DNA of 64,000 bases from Sandaracinaceae bacterium (GCA_016712745.1 JADJQN010000003.1:1750001-1814000), one strand, 5' to 3'. Positions 9,420-18,870 are shown, counted from the stretch's first letter. The notes: a model not told the origin generated them from the letters alone. Program-made: numbers and translations.

Positions 9420-9823
9420 TCCGCGTCTCCACTCATATCGCTACTGGAGTCTTCATTCTCTTCTGTGTCTGCGCTTGCTCATCGACGCGTGGTTCTGATT
9501 TCGACCGACTGAGCACCGAGCACGCATCGGTTGATGCGGCGTGGTTCGAGGTGGCGTGGGGACGTGCTCCGACCGATGCGGAAATGCTGAAGACGTCGCA
9601 TGGGTTCGCGTGCGTATGGGATGCGCTCGTGCATGCGCACAAAGCACCGGCGCCGGAGATGGAGTGTCTTCTCCGGCGAAAGCGCGCAGGGCAGAGCTGC
9701 TTTCGTCGTAGTGCCGCTAGCGCCGAGCAACTCGCAGCGTGCAATCAGGCTTTCGCTAACGCCTGCGTCGCGTCAGAAGCGTTTCAAACCGCGACGCGCG
9801 CATGCCCGCGCGCGGCAAACTAG
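9416..9823 (+). CDS. putative small lipoprotein, third gene of the padR operon
   Basis: The TTG at 9416 overlaps the stop of the HAAS gene (TTGA) and gives an N-terminus with a hydrophobic stretch (THIATGVFILFCVCAC) that ends in a plausible lipobox. An in-frame ATG at 9344 would sit inside the previous gene. The mature part (about 110 aa) has six cysteines and is otherwise unremarkable. No family was recognised. It ends in a CTAG shared with the stop of the convergent gene at 9820. Confidence 0.6.
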   Translation: MIRVSTHIATGVFILFCVCACSSTRGSDFDRLSTEHASVDAAWFEVAWGRAPTDAEMLKTSHGFACVWDALVHAHKAPAPEMECLLRRKRAGQSCFRRSAASAEQLAACNQAFANACVASEAFQTATRACPRAAN

Positions 9824-10137
9824 GCTTCGATTGCGGCTCGGTGCTCCTCGCGCGTGTGAGGCTTTGACCACTGGCCGCGGGCGCGACCGCCTTCGTAGCC
9901 ACAGCGACTGCAACCTTTGCGATCAGTGCTCGTAGGCTTTGGTTGCTTCGACTTCGACTTGGATGCGCGCTTCGTCGTGCCCAAGGTCGCTGCGACGGCA
10001 TCACTGATGCGCGTTTCTTCAGCGGCTTCCCATTTCGCAAACGCACGTTCGACCTTCTCGTCGAGGTCTTCGAGCAGGCGTGCCTGGATTTCGGCGCGAA
10101 GCTTGGCTTGGATGCGATCCTTGTCCTCTTTGTGCAT
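9820..10137 (-). CDS. hypothetical protein, 105 aa, coiled-coil plus zinc-ribbon-like tail
   Basis: The start has a good ribosome site (gaggac, 8-9 nt before ATG). Residues 1-50 are highly charged and helical (LRAEIQARLLEDLDEKVERA), probably a coiled coil. Residues 58-68 are a Lys/Ser-rich linker. A CSRCGYEGGRARGQW motif near residue 75 looks like half of a zinc ribbon. Codon use on this strand is convincing. The function is unknown; a small nucleic-acid-binding role is only a guess. Confidence 0.65.
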   Translation of the reverse strand: MHKEDKDRIQAKLRAEIQARLLEDLDEKVERAFAKWEAAEETRISDAVAATLGTTKRASKSKSKQPKPTSTDRKGCSRCGYEGGRARGQWSKPHTREEHRAAIEA

Positions 10138-10221
10138 GCGGTGAGTCCTCGGTGCGCGATTCTACACGGCTTTCGGACCACTTGAAGCGCGAGCGAGAGG
10201 AGGCTAAAGCTGTGCGGTTCA

Positions 10222-10983
10222 ATGTTTAGACGCGTCACATACTCGCTCACGTTGGTCGCTGCGCTCGCAGGATTGGCGGCGCTTGCTGCGGCCCAAGATG
10301 GTCCTGCGCCGCCTTTGCCTGTCGCGCCGCGAGCTTTCGTTCGTTGGGGCCAAGCTTGGCCCGTGGCGCCCGTGGACCCGCTCTTGTCGGGCCGAATCGC
10401 CGGGTTTGAGCGCGGCGCATCGTTGGTTCTCGCGGTGCAAGAGGAGCATCCCTGTGCGATGCGCTTCAGCGCTACTGGCCCGCGCAAGGTTCTCACATTC
10501 GACGGCAGCTACTTAGTGCGCGTTGGCGAAGATACGGCGACGTTCGAGCGCGATCCGCGGGGGCGCATTGCGAATGCGCGCTACAACTTTGCGGACGGGA
10601 CCGGTTTCACAACGGAGTTCACTTACAATCGACAGGGCGCGCTCGCGATGGCGACCTCGCACGTTGGCGACGCAACCATCACGCAGCGATTCCGTTGGCT
10701 CGACGGTCAGGTGGCTGCCGTCGTCGAAGTCGATGGCACACAAAGTCCGCGCGTGATGACGGAGATGGTATTCGGCTACGACCGGCGCGGCTGGCCGAAC
10801 CGCATGCGCGTGCGTCAATCACGCGAAGCCTCGTTCGACCTGCATTTCGAGAATGGCTTGCTGACGCGGGAGACCGATCGCGCGGGCAGTCGCGAGATGA
10901 CCTATCAGTACGACGCGCAGCGTCGTTTGCAGCGCGCAGGAGACGCCGAGTTTTTCTACGGCGCCGCTTGCTCGGGCTCGTGA
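10222..10983 (+). CDS. exported YD-repeat-like protein, 253 aa
   Basis: Residues 1-25 are a Sec signal peptide (hydrophobic LTLVAALAGLAALAAA followed by QDG). From about residue 95 the protein contains short repeats of the RHS/YD type, such as TEFTYNRQGALAMA, EMVFGYDRRGWPNRM and MTYQYDAQRRLQRAG. RHS-type repeats form beta-sheet shells or fibres in larger proteins; this is a small one with no toxin domain. It is probably periplasmic or surface-exposed. It stands alone, convergent with the oxidoreductase gene. Confidence 0.7.
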   Translation: MFRRVTYSLTLVAALAGLAALAAAQDGPAPPLPVAPRAFVRWGQAWPVAPVDPLLSGRIAGFERGASLVLAVQEEHPCAMRFSATGPRKVLTFDGSYLVRVGEDTATFERDPRGRIANARYNFADGTGFTTEFTYNRQGALAMATSHVGDATITQRFRWLDGQVAAVVEVDGTQSPRVMTEMVFGYDRRGWPNRMRVRQSREASFDLHFENGLLTRETDRAGSREMTYQYDAQRRLQRAGDAEFFYGAACSGS

Positions 10984-10990
10984 GCGCTCG

Positions 10991-12019
10991 TTAGGGACGC
11001 AGAAGCAGTTTGCCCTTGGTCACGCGCGACTCGAGACGCGCGTGCGCCGCTTGCACGTCATCGAAGGTAAAAATGCTGTCGATCACGGGTCGTACGATGC
11101 CGCGTTTGTAGAGCGCGAGAATCTCGCGCATGCCGCGCGATAGGTGCTCGGTCTTGTCCCACCAGTAGAGAATCTGCACGCCGGATACGGTGCGGTTGTC
11201 TTGGATGAGCTTGAGGGGCTGATAGATACCGCCAAGCACCATCTCTTTGGCGGCCGTGGCGAAACCCCTTAAGTTGCGATGGGCAGGCGCAACCTGAGCT
11301 GCGCCGATCGTGATGATCTTGCCGCCGCGCGCCAGGCATTCGTATCCCTTCTTGAAACCCTCGCCGCCCAGCGAATCGAGAACGATGTCGACGCCATCGT
11401 TCTGCGTGAGGTCGAGAACTTTCGATTTGAACTCATCACGCGCGTAGTTGATGCCGTGGTCGAGGCCAAAGGACTTTGCGACTTCGAGTTTTTCGTCGGA
11501 GCTCGCAGTGCCGTAGGTTGTGAGGCCGAGCGATTTCGCAAGCTGCAAGGCTGCGATGCCGACTCCGCCCGCGACGGCCTGAATTAGAATGCTTTCCCCT
11601 TTGCGTGCGCGCGCGATCTCGTAGAGGGAGTGCCACGCCGTCAGGTAGACTGCCGGGATTGCCGCCGCGTCTTCGAATGACATGTTGTTTGGAATTGGCG
11701 AGACGTATGCCGCATCCACAACGACTTCGCTCGAGTATCCACCGAAACGCGTGACGGCAAGAACGCGGTCGCCAACTTTGAACGTTGTAACGCTCGACCC
11801 GACAGCGCTCACGGTTCCCGAAACTTCGAAGCCCACGCAGCCCGGTGGCTTGGGCGCGGACGAGTAGAACCCGCGCCTCGCGATGCAATCGCCGAAGTTG
11901 ATGCCGCTGAACGCGACATCAATCGTGAGTTGATGCGCCGTCGGTGCGGCATTGGAAAAAGTCTCAACAGCGAGGACGGATGGTTCTCCGTAGCGCCTGT
12001 AGATGATGCGTCTGGGCAT
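10991..12019 (-). CDS. Zinc-independent MDR oxidoreductase (quinone reductase/VAT-1-like)
   Basis: This 342-aa protein belongs to the medium-chain dehydrogenase/reductase superfamily. An N-terminal GroES-like domain (INFGDCIARRGFY, VGFEVSGTVSAVG, VGDRVLAV) is followed by a Rossmann domain with the nucleotide motif QAVAGGVGIAALQLAKSLG and DSLGGEGF. The cysteines and histidines that bind catalytic zinc in alcohol dehydrogenases are absent, so NADPH-dependent reduction of quinones or enones is most likely. The substrate is unknown. Three bases separate it from the esterase gene upstream, so they form an operon. Confidence 0.88.
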   Translation of the reverse strand: MPRRIIYRRYGEPSVLAVETFSNAAPTAHQLTIDVAFSGINFGDCIARRGFYSSAPKPPGCVGFEVSGTVSAVGSSVTTFKVGDRVLAVTRFGGYSSEVVVDAAYVSPIPNNMSFEDAAAIPAVYLTAWHSLYEIARARKGESILIQAVAGGVGIAALQLAKSLGLTTYGTASSDEKLEVAKSFGLDHGINYARDEFKSKVLDLTQNDGVDIVLDSLGGEGFKKGYECLARGGKIITIGAAQVAPAHRNLRGFATAAKEMVLGGIYQPLKLIQDNRTVSGVQILYWWDKTEHLSRGMREILALYKRGIVRPVIDSIFTFDDVQAAHARLESRVTKGKLLLRP

Positions 12020-12022
12020 TCG

Positions 12023-13042
12023 CTACTGCATCCGTTCGAGGAGCCAACTCACCGCTTTCGGGTAGCGGTATTCAATCGCAAAGTGCGTGGCGTTGAAAAG
12101 CTCGAAGAACACTTCCTTGGTTGCAGCGGCGACGACTTCGCGGTGAAAGGCCGTAGCACCCAAGTCCAAGTTGAAATCATCCTGTTTGCCAGCATCTATA
12201 TATACGGCGCGCATCGAACGAAGCGCTTCGTGTTTCTTGCGAGCAAGTCGCACGGGATCATTGTCTAGCCAGCGCGCCCAAATCTCTGGTCGCAACTCCC
12301 CGGTACGCAGGTCGTAGGGAAGCTGCACGGTTCCATCCGCATCTGCCGAGTAGCACGATGCCATCGACCAATCGGATAGCAGACTCATGTCGCTCGATTT
12401 CGAGAATGCGGGGCGCGTTGCGTGGTCGGCAAAAAAGTTCTCGAACGAACCGTCGTACGCGTCGCGCAAGACACGCACGTTCTTCGGGAAGTGCGGTTGA
12501 TAGCAGTGCTCAAAGAGCGCGTCGCCGGCGTGCGTTGCGAACGCGCCGAACACATCGGGTCGCAGCATCGCATTCATCATCGCGCCCGAGCCGCCGCTCG
12601 ACTTGCCAGTGACCGCGCGATGGTCACGATGCGCATTCGTGCGGTAGTGCGCATCGACCCACGCGACGACTTCATTGCACAGGTACGAGTGATAGGGGCC
12701 CAGTGCTGGCGAATCCAAGAACTGTGACCCGCCCCAGGACGTCCAAGCGTCGGGGAACACTAGAATGGCCGGCGGTGCTTTCTTCGATTCGAAAAGCTCA
12801 TCAAAGAGCTCGAGCGCGTTTGGGCGAAACGCGTTTCGGTTACGCCACATGTCGATTTGCCCAGTCCAACCCTGAAGCATGTAGATCGTCGGTAAGCGCT
12901 CGGTGGAGGTGTCGTATCCGGGTGGAACGTAGACGTAGATTGGACGTTCGTGGGGATCGCCGCGCCTATTACCCCGAAGGAGCTCGCTGGTAATCGTGTG
13001 CTCTTCGACGCGTCCCGCGAAGGTTTTGGACCAGGGTTTCAT
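12023..13042 (-). CDS. Alpha/beta-hydrolase esterase (Fes/EstA-like)
   Basis: This 339-aa protein is of the esterase-D/enterochelin-esterase type. It contains the oxyanion region IYVYVPPGYD and YMLQGWTG and the nucleophile elbow GKSSGGSGAM (Ser of GxSxG). The C-terminal DAGKQDDFNLDLGA supplies the acidic residue and THFAIEYRYP the His. It has no signal peptide, so it should be cytoplasmic. It shares an operon with the oxidoreductase at 10991. The substrate cannot be told from sequence. Confidence 0.85.
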   Translation of the reverse strand: MKPWSKTFAGRVEEHTITSELLRGNRRGDPHERPIYVYVPPGYDTSTERLPTIYMLQGWTGQIDMWRNRNAFRPNALELFDELFESKKAPPAILVFPDAWTSWGGSQFLDSPALGPYHSYLCNEVVAWVDAHYRTNAHRDHRAVTGKSSGGSGAMMNAMLRPDVFGAFATHAGDALFEHCYQPHFPKNVRVLRDAYDGSFENFFADHATRPAFSKSSDMSLLSDWSMASCYSADADGTVQLPYDLRTGELRPEIWARWLDNDPVRLARKKHEALRSMRAVYIDAGKQDDFNLDLGATAFHREVVAAATKEVFFELFNATHFAIEYRYPKAVSWLLERMQ

Positions 13043-13213
13043 GGGCGGACTATAGCGGCTCGCCTAAAACTTAGGACCCGTGGCCAAAAGCGCATCGCGG
13101 CTCTAGGTTATGCAATAGTACGAACCAGGCGCGCGTTAGCTGTGAGACGGCGTGCGTATTGCGAGGGAAAAATGGCGTTCGAGTATCAGCAATATCAATA
13201 AAGTGGGCGTGGG

Positions 13214-13915
13214 ATGTCGGCACCGGTCGTTGCGCAAGCAACTCCCGCGGAGCGTGCGGCGTTCATCGGTCGCACCTATGTTCATTTGCTTGGCGCGATT
13301 CTTCTCTTCGCCGCTCTCGAAGTAACGTGGTTCGTGACGCCCGTCGCGAGCACGATGATTCGCCTGATGATGGGCGGCGGAAACCTCACTTGGCTGCTCT
13401 TCATGGGGGCATTCGTCGGCGTGAGCTACTTCGCCAACAGCTGGGCGCTGCGCGACAACGCCAAACCGTTGCAATACGCGGGTCTCGGCCTGTTCGCTGT
13501 GTTCGAATCGATTCTCTTCGTCCCGCTCATCGCGATGGCGCTCATCGCTACCAAAACTGGCGATCCGTATATTCTGCCGCGCGCGATGGGCATCACGGCG
13601 GTGCTCTTCGCGGGCCTCACCGGAATCGTCTTTCTCACGCGTAAAGATTTCTCCTTCATGCGCGGAGTCCTCATGTTTGCCGGTTTCGCCGCGTTCGCGA
13701 TGGCTGTCGGCTCGATGATCTTTGGCTTCTCGCTGGGGATCTTTTTCAGCTACGCGATGGTTGCGCTCGCCGGCGGCTACATCCTCTACCACACGTCCAA
13801 CATCATGTTGCACTACCGCACCAACCAGCACGTCGCAGCGTCGCTTGCGCTGTTCTCGTCGGTGATGCTTCTGTTCTGGTACGTGCTGCGCATCTTTCTC
13901 GCACGCCGCCGCTAG
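13214..13915 (+). CDS. Bax inhibitor-1/YccA-family membrane protein
   Basis: This 233-aa protein has seven hydrophobic segments and the family signatures RTYVHLLGAILLFAALE, GLGLFAVFESILFVPL and FSYAMVALAGGYILYHTSN. BI-1 family proteins act as pH-sensitive calcium leak channels or regulate membrane proteases such as FtsH. The ATG at 13214 has only a weak ribosome site. A nine-codon frame with a better site (gaggg) starts at 13171 just upstream, see findings. The next gene follows after 21 bp. Confidence 0.88.
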   Translation: MSAPVVAQATPAERAAFIGRTYVHLLGAILLFAALEVTWFVTPVASTMIRLMMGGGNLTWLLFMGAFVGVSYFANSWALRDNAKPLQYAGLGLFAVFESILFVPLIAMALIATKTGDPYILPRAMGITAVLFAGLTGIVFLTRKDFSFMRGVLMFAGFAAFAMAVGSMIFGFSLGIFFSYAMVALAGGYILYHTSNIMLHYRTNQHVAASLALFSSVMLLFWYVLRIFLARRR

Positions 13916-13936
13916 TCGTAGGGATAGCCCATCGTC

Positions 13937-14347
13937 ATGGCAAAGCGCGCAAACCCGGAGCTTATGCCGAAGGTTCGCGCGCGGCTGCCTTTTGATTTCG
14001 TCCTCGACGAGCTCGAGTCACTCGATCCAGAAACGAAGCCATTGTTCGGTTGCACCGCGGTCTATGTCGGTGAGCGAATCGTCTTCGCGCTGCGCGAGAA
14101 GCCCACAGCAAAGCAAGACAATGGTGTGTGGCTAGCCACGACCAAGGAGCATCACGCGTCGCTGAAGAAGGTACTACCCTCGATGCGAAGTATTCGGGTT
14201 TTGGGGAATGGCGTGACGGGCTGGCAGATTTTGCCGGCGTCGTCCGAGGATTTTGAGGACGAAGTGCTCAAAGCCTGCGCCTTGGTGCGGAAGAACGATC
14301 CGCGCATCGGAAAGATTCCCGCGTCGAAGCGCAAGAAGCGGACGTAA
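13937..14347 (+). CDS. TfoX-N/MmcQ-like hypothetical protein, 136 aa
   Basis: A small soluble protein with the pattern FDFVLDELESLD, KPLFGCTAVYVGERIVFALREK and WLATTKEHHASLKKVLPSM, resembling TfoX N-terminal or MmcQ/YjbR-like folds. These folds are poorly defined functionally. The C-terminal tail is very basic (ASKRKKRT). It probably shares a transcript with the Bax-inhibitor gene 21 bp upstream. The family call is tentative. Confidence 0.6.
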   Translation: MAKRANPELMPKVRARLPFDFVLDELESLDPETKPLFGCTAVYVGERIVFALREKPTAKQDNGVWLATTKEHHASLKKVLPSMRSIRVLGNGVTGWQILPASSEDFEDEVLKACALVRKNDPRIGKIPASKRKKRT

Positions 14348-14403
14348 AAAAGGCTCACATTCACCGTGGCATAAGTCGTGGGGAAAACTATGATGCCGGC
14401 TCG

Positions 14404-16839
14404 TTGACTCTCTCGCGAAAGCTATGGCTCTACGTCGGCGGCGTAACAACGCTTGCGCTCTTGGTCTTGCTTGCGTGGGTTTGGTGGATTCCCCACATCG
14501 TGTCGACGCGAGCGGCTGACACGATTGCCGAACGCTTTGGCCTACGCGTGACGATTCACTCGTCGCGCGTGCAAGTGTCCAACGTCGTGATTGAGGGCAT
14601 TCGTGTGGAGAGTCCGGTCGGGCAAGCACTTGATGCGCGGATAAGTGCAGTTCGCTTGCACACAGGATTTCTTGGTTGGCTGTGGCAGGGATCAGCGAGC
14701 GTCGATCAAGTCGACGTGGAAGGAATGCTTGCTCACGTCTCGATGGCGAGCGAAGCCGAGCGCGAAGAGTGGGCGCGCTTACGTACGACAATGCGGTCGC
14801 GTGGCTCGTCCAGTAGCGGCGGAGCTGGGCGTGAGTTCGCGATACACGACGCATCGGTCACACTGCGCGACGCGCGCGGCGAGTTGCTCCGCGTCGTCGC
14901 GGCTTCGGTTGAACGCGCTGATGGCGTGACCATATTGCACGCTGCGGAAGTGGGGTTGGGCGCGGCACCGTTCGATGCTCTGACCATGCGCGATGTACGC
15001 GTGCGCCTTGCGCGTGAGGGTGAGAGCACCGTGCTCGAGCAGCTGCGCGTGCAGGATGCGGACGCGCGCTGGATACGTCGCGAAGTGCAAAACGAGCGCG
15101 ACGACAACACGATGGTGCGTCTGCTGGATGTTGCGCATTCATTCGGCGCAAATCGAACAGACGGGGCGGGGGCAGCGCGGTCGCGCAGCGCTGGCGTTCG
15201 CTCCCGCGCAATTGGATTGCTTGGTGAGCATGGTGCGGTGCACGTCGCGCGGCTCAACGTGACGCTGCATAGCGAGCAACGCGACGAAGTAATTTTGCGC
15301 AATCTGCGAGCCGACGCAGAAGCGCGGGCGGGGCATGTAGTGCGTACGAGCGGGCAGGGCGCAGCATCGGACCATGGAACAGTTCATTGGGACTTGACCA
15401 TTGCGCCTGAGGATTTGCGCGCGGAAGGATCGGTGTCGTTCGAAGCTCTACCTCTCGCGTTGGTTACACCGTTCTTGCCGGACGTGCCGTGGTACGAGCC
15501 CGAAGCGAGCGAGCTCGACGGAGATCTCATTCTGCGCGCGAGTGGCGATTCACGCGTTTCCATCGAAGGCAATGTTCACGTTTCGAACGCCGGGATTTTT
15601 TCGGCACGCATCGCTCCTAATCCGGTTCGCAATATCTCGTTCACGATCGGTGGCCGAGGTGTATTCAACTCGGCCGCGCGCCGCCTCGAAATCACATCGT
15701 CTCGCATCGACATCGGCACCGCCAACGCAACCTTGGTAGGCACGGTTGAATGGGCGAGTGACCACTATCTTTTCGACTTGCGCGCGTCGATGCCAGAGAC
15801 GCCATGTGGCGCCGCCATTGGTGCGATCCCTCGAGATCTGCTCGCCGATGCGGCGACGTTCTCATGGAGTGGAGCGATGTCTGCGCAAGCGCGTGTTTGG
15901 GTTGATTCGCGTGCACTGACGGGCACGCAGGTCGAGGTGAGCGTATCGGACGGTTGTCAGTTCGAGACGGTGCCAAGTCTTGCGGATCTCGCTCGTTTTG
16001 ATGCGCCATTTTTGCATCAGGTCCTCGAGCCCGACGGCACCGTCTTTCAGATGGAGACCGGGCCAGGCACGCCGGCGTGGACGCCGATTTCGCGCATCAG
16101 TCCCTTTCTAGTTCACTCGGTACTCGCGCACGAGGATGCAGGGTTCTTCCGCCATCATGGTTTTGCGCCCGCGGAATTTCAGATTGCTCTCGCACGCAAT
16201 CTCGAGGCTCATCGATATGTGCAAGGCGCGAGTACGATCACCATGCAACTCGTGAAGAACGTTTTTCTTCGTCGCGAGAAGACGCTGGCGCGTAAGGCCC
16301 AGGAGCTCTTGCTGACGTGGTGGATCGAGCGCACGTGGGATAAGGCGCGCATCCTTGAGCTCTATTTGAACGTGATCGAGTATGGGCCGAGCATTTACGG
16401 CATTCGAAGCGCTTCGCAGCACTACTTTGGCTGCGAGCCTTCTGAGCTGACGCCTGCGCAGTCTTCGTTCCTCGCGAACATATTGCCCAACCCGAAAGTG
16501 TTTCATCCGATGTACGAGAACGCGGCGCTTACTCCGCACTTCGCTGAGCGAATGCGTTTGCTGTTGCGGCGTATGCAGACGCGAGGACGCATCGATCAGG
16601 CGGCGCTCGATGATGGTCTCGACGAGATCGCGCAGTTTGCGTTTCATCGTGAAGGTGACGCCGCTGCAGCGCTTCGCCCGCTGGTAGGTGTTGCATCCGA
16701 ACTGCCGCTCAACGGGGGTGGTGCTCCGATTCCATGGGAGGATGATCCCGCCGTCGGCACCGAGCCCGCGGCGTTCGAGCCACCTGACTACGATCCGAGC
16801 GCGAACGCACCCGGTGAAGACGACGCTGATCCGCAATAG
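14404..16839 (+). CDS. AsmA-like protein fused to GT51 peptidoglycan glycosyltransferase
   Basis: This 811-aa protein starts at a TTG, since no in-frame ATG is close. An N-terminal membrane anchor (about 8-30) precedes some 500 residues of AsmA/TamB-like beta sequence (FGLRVTIHSSRVQVSNVVIE). A GT51 domain follows at about 545-740: HEDAGFFRHHGF carries the catalytic Glu, GASTITMQLVKNVFL is motif 2, and ELYLNVIEYGPSIYGI motif 4. There is no transpeptidase domain, so it should polymerise lipid II without cross-linking. The Pro/Asp-rich tail is disordered. The long periplasmic beta region is unusual for a GT51 enzyme and may bridge to the outer membrane or bind lipid. Confidence 0.88.
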   Translation: MTLSRKLWLYVGGVTTLALLVLLAWVWWIPHIVSTRAADTIAERFGLRVTIHSSRVQVSNVVIEGIRVESPVGQALDARISAVRLHTGFLGWLWQGSASVDQVDVEGMLAHVSMASEAEREEWARLRTTMRSRGSSSSGGAGREFAIHDASVTLRDARGELLRVVAASVERADGVTILHAAEVGLGAAPFDALTMRDVRVRLAREGESTVLEQLRVQDADARWIRREVQNERDDNTMVRLLDVAHSFGANRTDGAGAARSRSAGVRSRAIGLLGEHGAVHVARLNVTLHSEQRDEVILRNLRADAEARAGHVVRTSGQGAASDHGTVHWDLTIAPEDLRAEGSVSFEALPLALVTPFLPDVPWYEPEASELDGDLILRASGDSRVSIEGNVHVSNAGIFSARIAPNPVRNISFTIGGRGVFNSAARRLEITSSRIDIGTANATLVGTVEWASDHYLFDLRASMPETPCGAAIGAIPRDLLADAATFSWSGAMSAQARVWVDSRALTGTQVEVSVSDGCQFETVPSLADLARFDAPFLHQVLEPDGTVFQMETGPGTPAWTPISRISPFLVHSVLAHEDAGFFRHHGFAPAEFQIALARNLEAHRYVQGASTITMQLVKNVFLRREKTLARKAQELLLTWWIERTWDKARILELYLNVIEYGPSIYGIRSASQHYFGCEPSELTPAQSSFLANILPNPKVFHPMYENAALTPHFAERMRLLLRRMQTRGRIDQAALDDGLDEIAQFAFHREGDAAAALRPLVGVASELPLNGGGAPIPWEDDPAVGTEPAAFEPPDYDPSANAPGEDDADPQ

Positions 16840-16926
16840 ATAGGTATCAAATTCACGCGGCCAAAGTCGGTCTGCAACGCGCTGGTATTGCGTGCGTTTT
16901 AGGAGGGGAGCGTGTCCCCGTATTCC

Positions 16927-18870
16927 TTATTCTTCGGTGCCGATTTTGGCTAGGACGCTGATGTCTTCGAGGGTTGTGGTGTCGCCTTGGGAGGTGTTGC
17001 CGGAGGCGAGGTCTTTGAGGAGGCGGCGCATGATTTTGCCACTGCGCGTTTTGGGGAGCGCGTCGGCGAAGCGGATTGCGGCGGGGCGGGCGAACTTGCC
17101 GATCTCTTGGGCGACGTGATCGAGGAGTTGGATTTTCAGCTCGGGCGAGGGCGAGCGATTTCCTTTGAGCGTGACGAAGGCCACGAGGGCGCTTCCGGTC
17201 AGCTCGTCGGGGCGCGCGACGACGGCTGCTTCGGCGACTGCGGCATGCGAGACGAGTGCGCTTTCGATCTCGGCTGTGCCCAGGCGATGTCCGGCAACGT
17301 TCACAACGTCATCAACGCGACCGATGACCCAGAAGTAGCCGTCTTCGTCGCGACGTGCGCCGTCGCCAGTGAAATACTTACCGGGGAATTTTTCGAAGTA
17401 AGAAAGGTAGCGATCTTCATTGCGCCACACCGTTCGGAACATCGATGGCCACGGGCGATCGATGACGAGCAGGCCACCTTCATTGGGGCCCGCTTCGGTT
17501 CCGTCTTCGCGAAAGATTTTGGGCGACACGCCGTAGAAGGGCAGCGTGCACGAACCGGGCTTGGTCGAGATGGCGCCGGGTTGTGGAGTGATCATCATCG
17601 CGCCGGTTTCGGTTTGCCACCACGTGTCGACAATCGGACACTTGTCTTTGCCCACGACGCGGCGGTACCACATCCACGCTTCGGGATTGATCGGCTCGCC
17701 GACACTGCCCAGAAGTCGCAACGACGAGAGGTCGTGTTTTTCGACATGGTCGTCGCCCCAGCGCACGAACGCGCGAATGGCCGTTGGCGCGGTGTAAAAG
17801 ATCGTGACCTTGTGCTTCTCGATAATCTGCCAGAAACGCGAAGGATCGGGATGATTGGGAGCCCCCTCGTACATGAGGGCGGTCGCGCCGTTCAGCAGGG
17901 GGCCATACACGATGTAACTGTGCCCCGTGACCCAGCCCACGTCGGCTGTGCACCAGTAAATGTCCGAGTCTTGGATGTCGAAGACGTCGCGAGTCGTGAG
18001 CCAAGTGCCGACCATGTAGCCGCCGGTCGTGTGCAAGACGCCTTTGGGCTTACCCGTCGTGCCTGATGTGTAGAGAATGTAGAGCGGATGTTCGCTGTCG
18101 AGCGCCGGCGCTTCGTGCTCGGCCTTGGCGTTTCGCATGAGCTCCGACCACTCATGGTCGCGTCCCTCTTTGAAGTCGATTGGGTTGTGCGTGCGACGCA
18201 GCACGATAGTCGATTTGACGGTCGGGCAATGCTCAAGCGCGCGATCGACATGCTCTTTGAGCACGACGAGCTGACCGCGACGGTAGGCACCGTCCTGCGT
18301 AATCACGAGCTTGGCTTCGGCATCGTTGACGCGGTCGCGTACCGCTTCGGCCGCGAAGCCACCGAAGATGACGGTGTGTACCGCGCCGATGCGTGCGCAT
18401 GCCAACATCGCAATCGCCGCCTCCGGCACCATGCCCATGTAAATCGCAACACGGTCACCAGGCGAAACGCCAAGCGAGAGAAGAACGTTGGAGAAGCGAC
18501 AGGTTTCGCGCCACAGCTCGTGATACGTGAATGTGCGCTGGTCGCCAGGCTCGCCTTCCCAGATGAGGGCAGGCTTGTCGCGACGCGCGCCGTTCGCATG
18601 CACGTCGAGTGCGTTGTAGGCGAGGTTGGTCTTGCCGTCTTCGAACCACTTCACATGGGGCGCATCCCACGTGAGCACTTTGGTGAAGGGTTTATGCCAG
18701 TGCAGGTTACGAGCTTGCTCGCCCCAAAATTCTTCGGGCTGCTCCATGCTCTGCCGATAGAGATTGTCGTACGCTTCGCGCGTCGGCACGCGGGCCTTCT
18801 TCGCGAAGTCGGTCGGCGGCTCAAAGACGCGGGACTCTTTTGAAACGCTCTGGATGGTATGGTCGCTCAT
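16927..18870 (-). CDS. acs: Acetyl-coenzyme A synthetase
   Basis: This 647-aa AMP-forming enzyme makes acetyl-CoA from acetate, ATP and CoA. It has the Acs N-terminal domain, the P-loop YTSGTTGKPKGV near 267-278, the WWQTETG motif, and the C-terminal TRSGKIMRR, whose Lys is the usual acetylation site. The length is normal. I used the ATG at 18870 (ribosome site ggagag) rather than the open extension upstream, which is unlike Acs. Its start overlaps that of the divergent gene at 18869. Confidence 0.96.
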   Translation of the reverse strand: MSDHTIQSVSKESRVFEPPTDFAKKARVPTREAYDNLYRQSMEQPEEFWGEQARNLHWHKPFTKVLTWDAPHVKWFEDGKTNLAYNALDVHANGARRDKPALIWEGEPGDQRTFTYHELWRETCRFSNVLLSLGVSPGDRVAIYMGMVPEAAIAMLACARIGAVHTVIFGGFAAEAVRDRVNDAEAKLVITQDGAYRRGQLVVLKEHVDRALEHCPTVKSTIVLRRTHNPIDFKEGRDHEWSELMRNAKAEHEAPALDSEHPLYILYTSGTTGKPKGVLHTTGGYMVGTWLTTRDVFDIQDSDIYWCTADVGWVTGHSYIVYGPLLNGATALMYEGAPNHPDPSRFWQIIEKHKVTIFYTAPTAIRAFVRWGDDHVEKHDLSSLRLLGSVGEPINPEAWMWYRRVVGKDKCPIVDTWWQTETGAMMITPQPGAISTKPGSCTLPFYGVSPKIFREDGTEAGPNEGGLLVIDRPWPSMFRTVWRNEDRYLSYFEKFPGKYFTGDGARRDEDGYFWVIGRVDDVVNVAGHRLGTAEIESALVSHAAVAEAAVVARPDELTGSALVAFVTLKGNRSPSPELKIQLLDHVAQEIGKFARPAAIRFADALPKTRSGKIMRRLLKDLASGNTSQGDTTTLEDISVLAKIGTEE

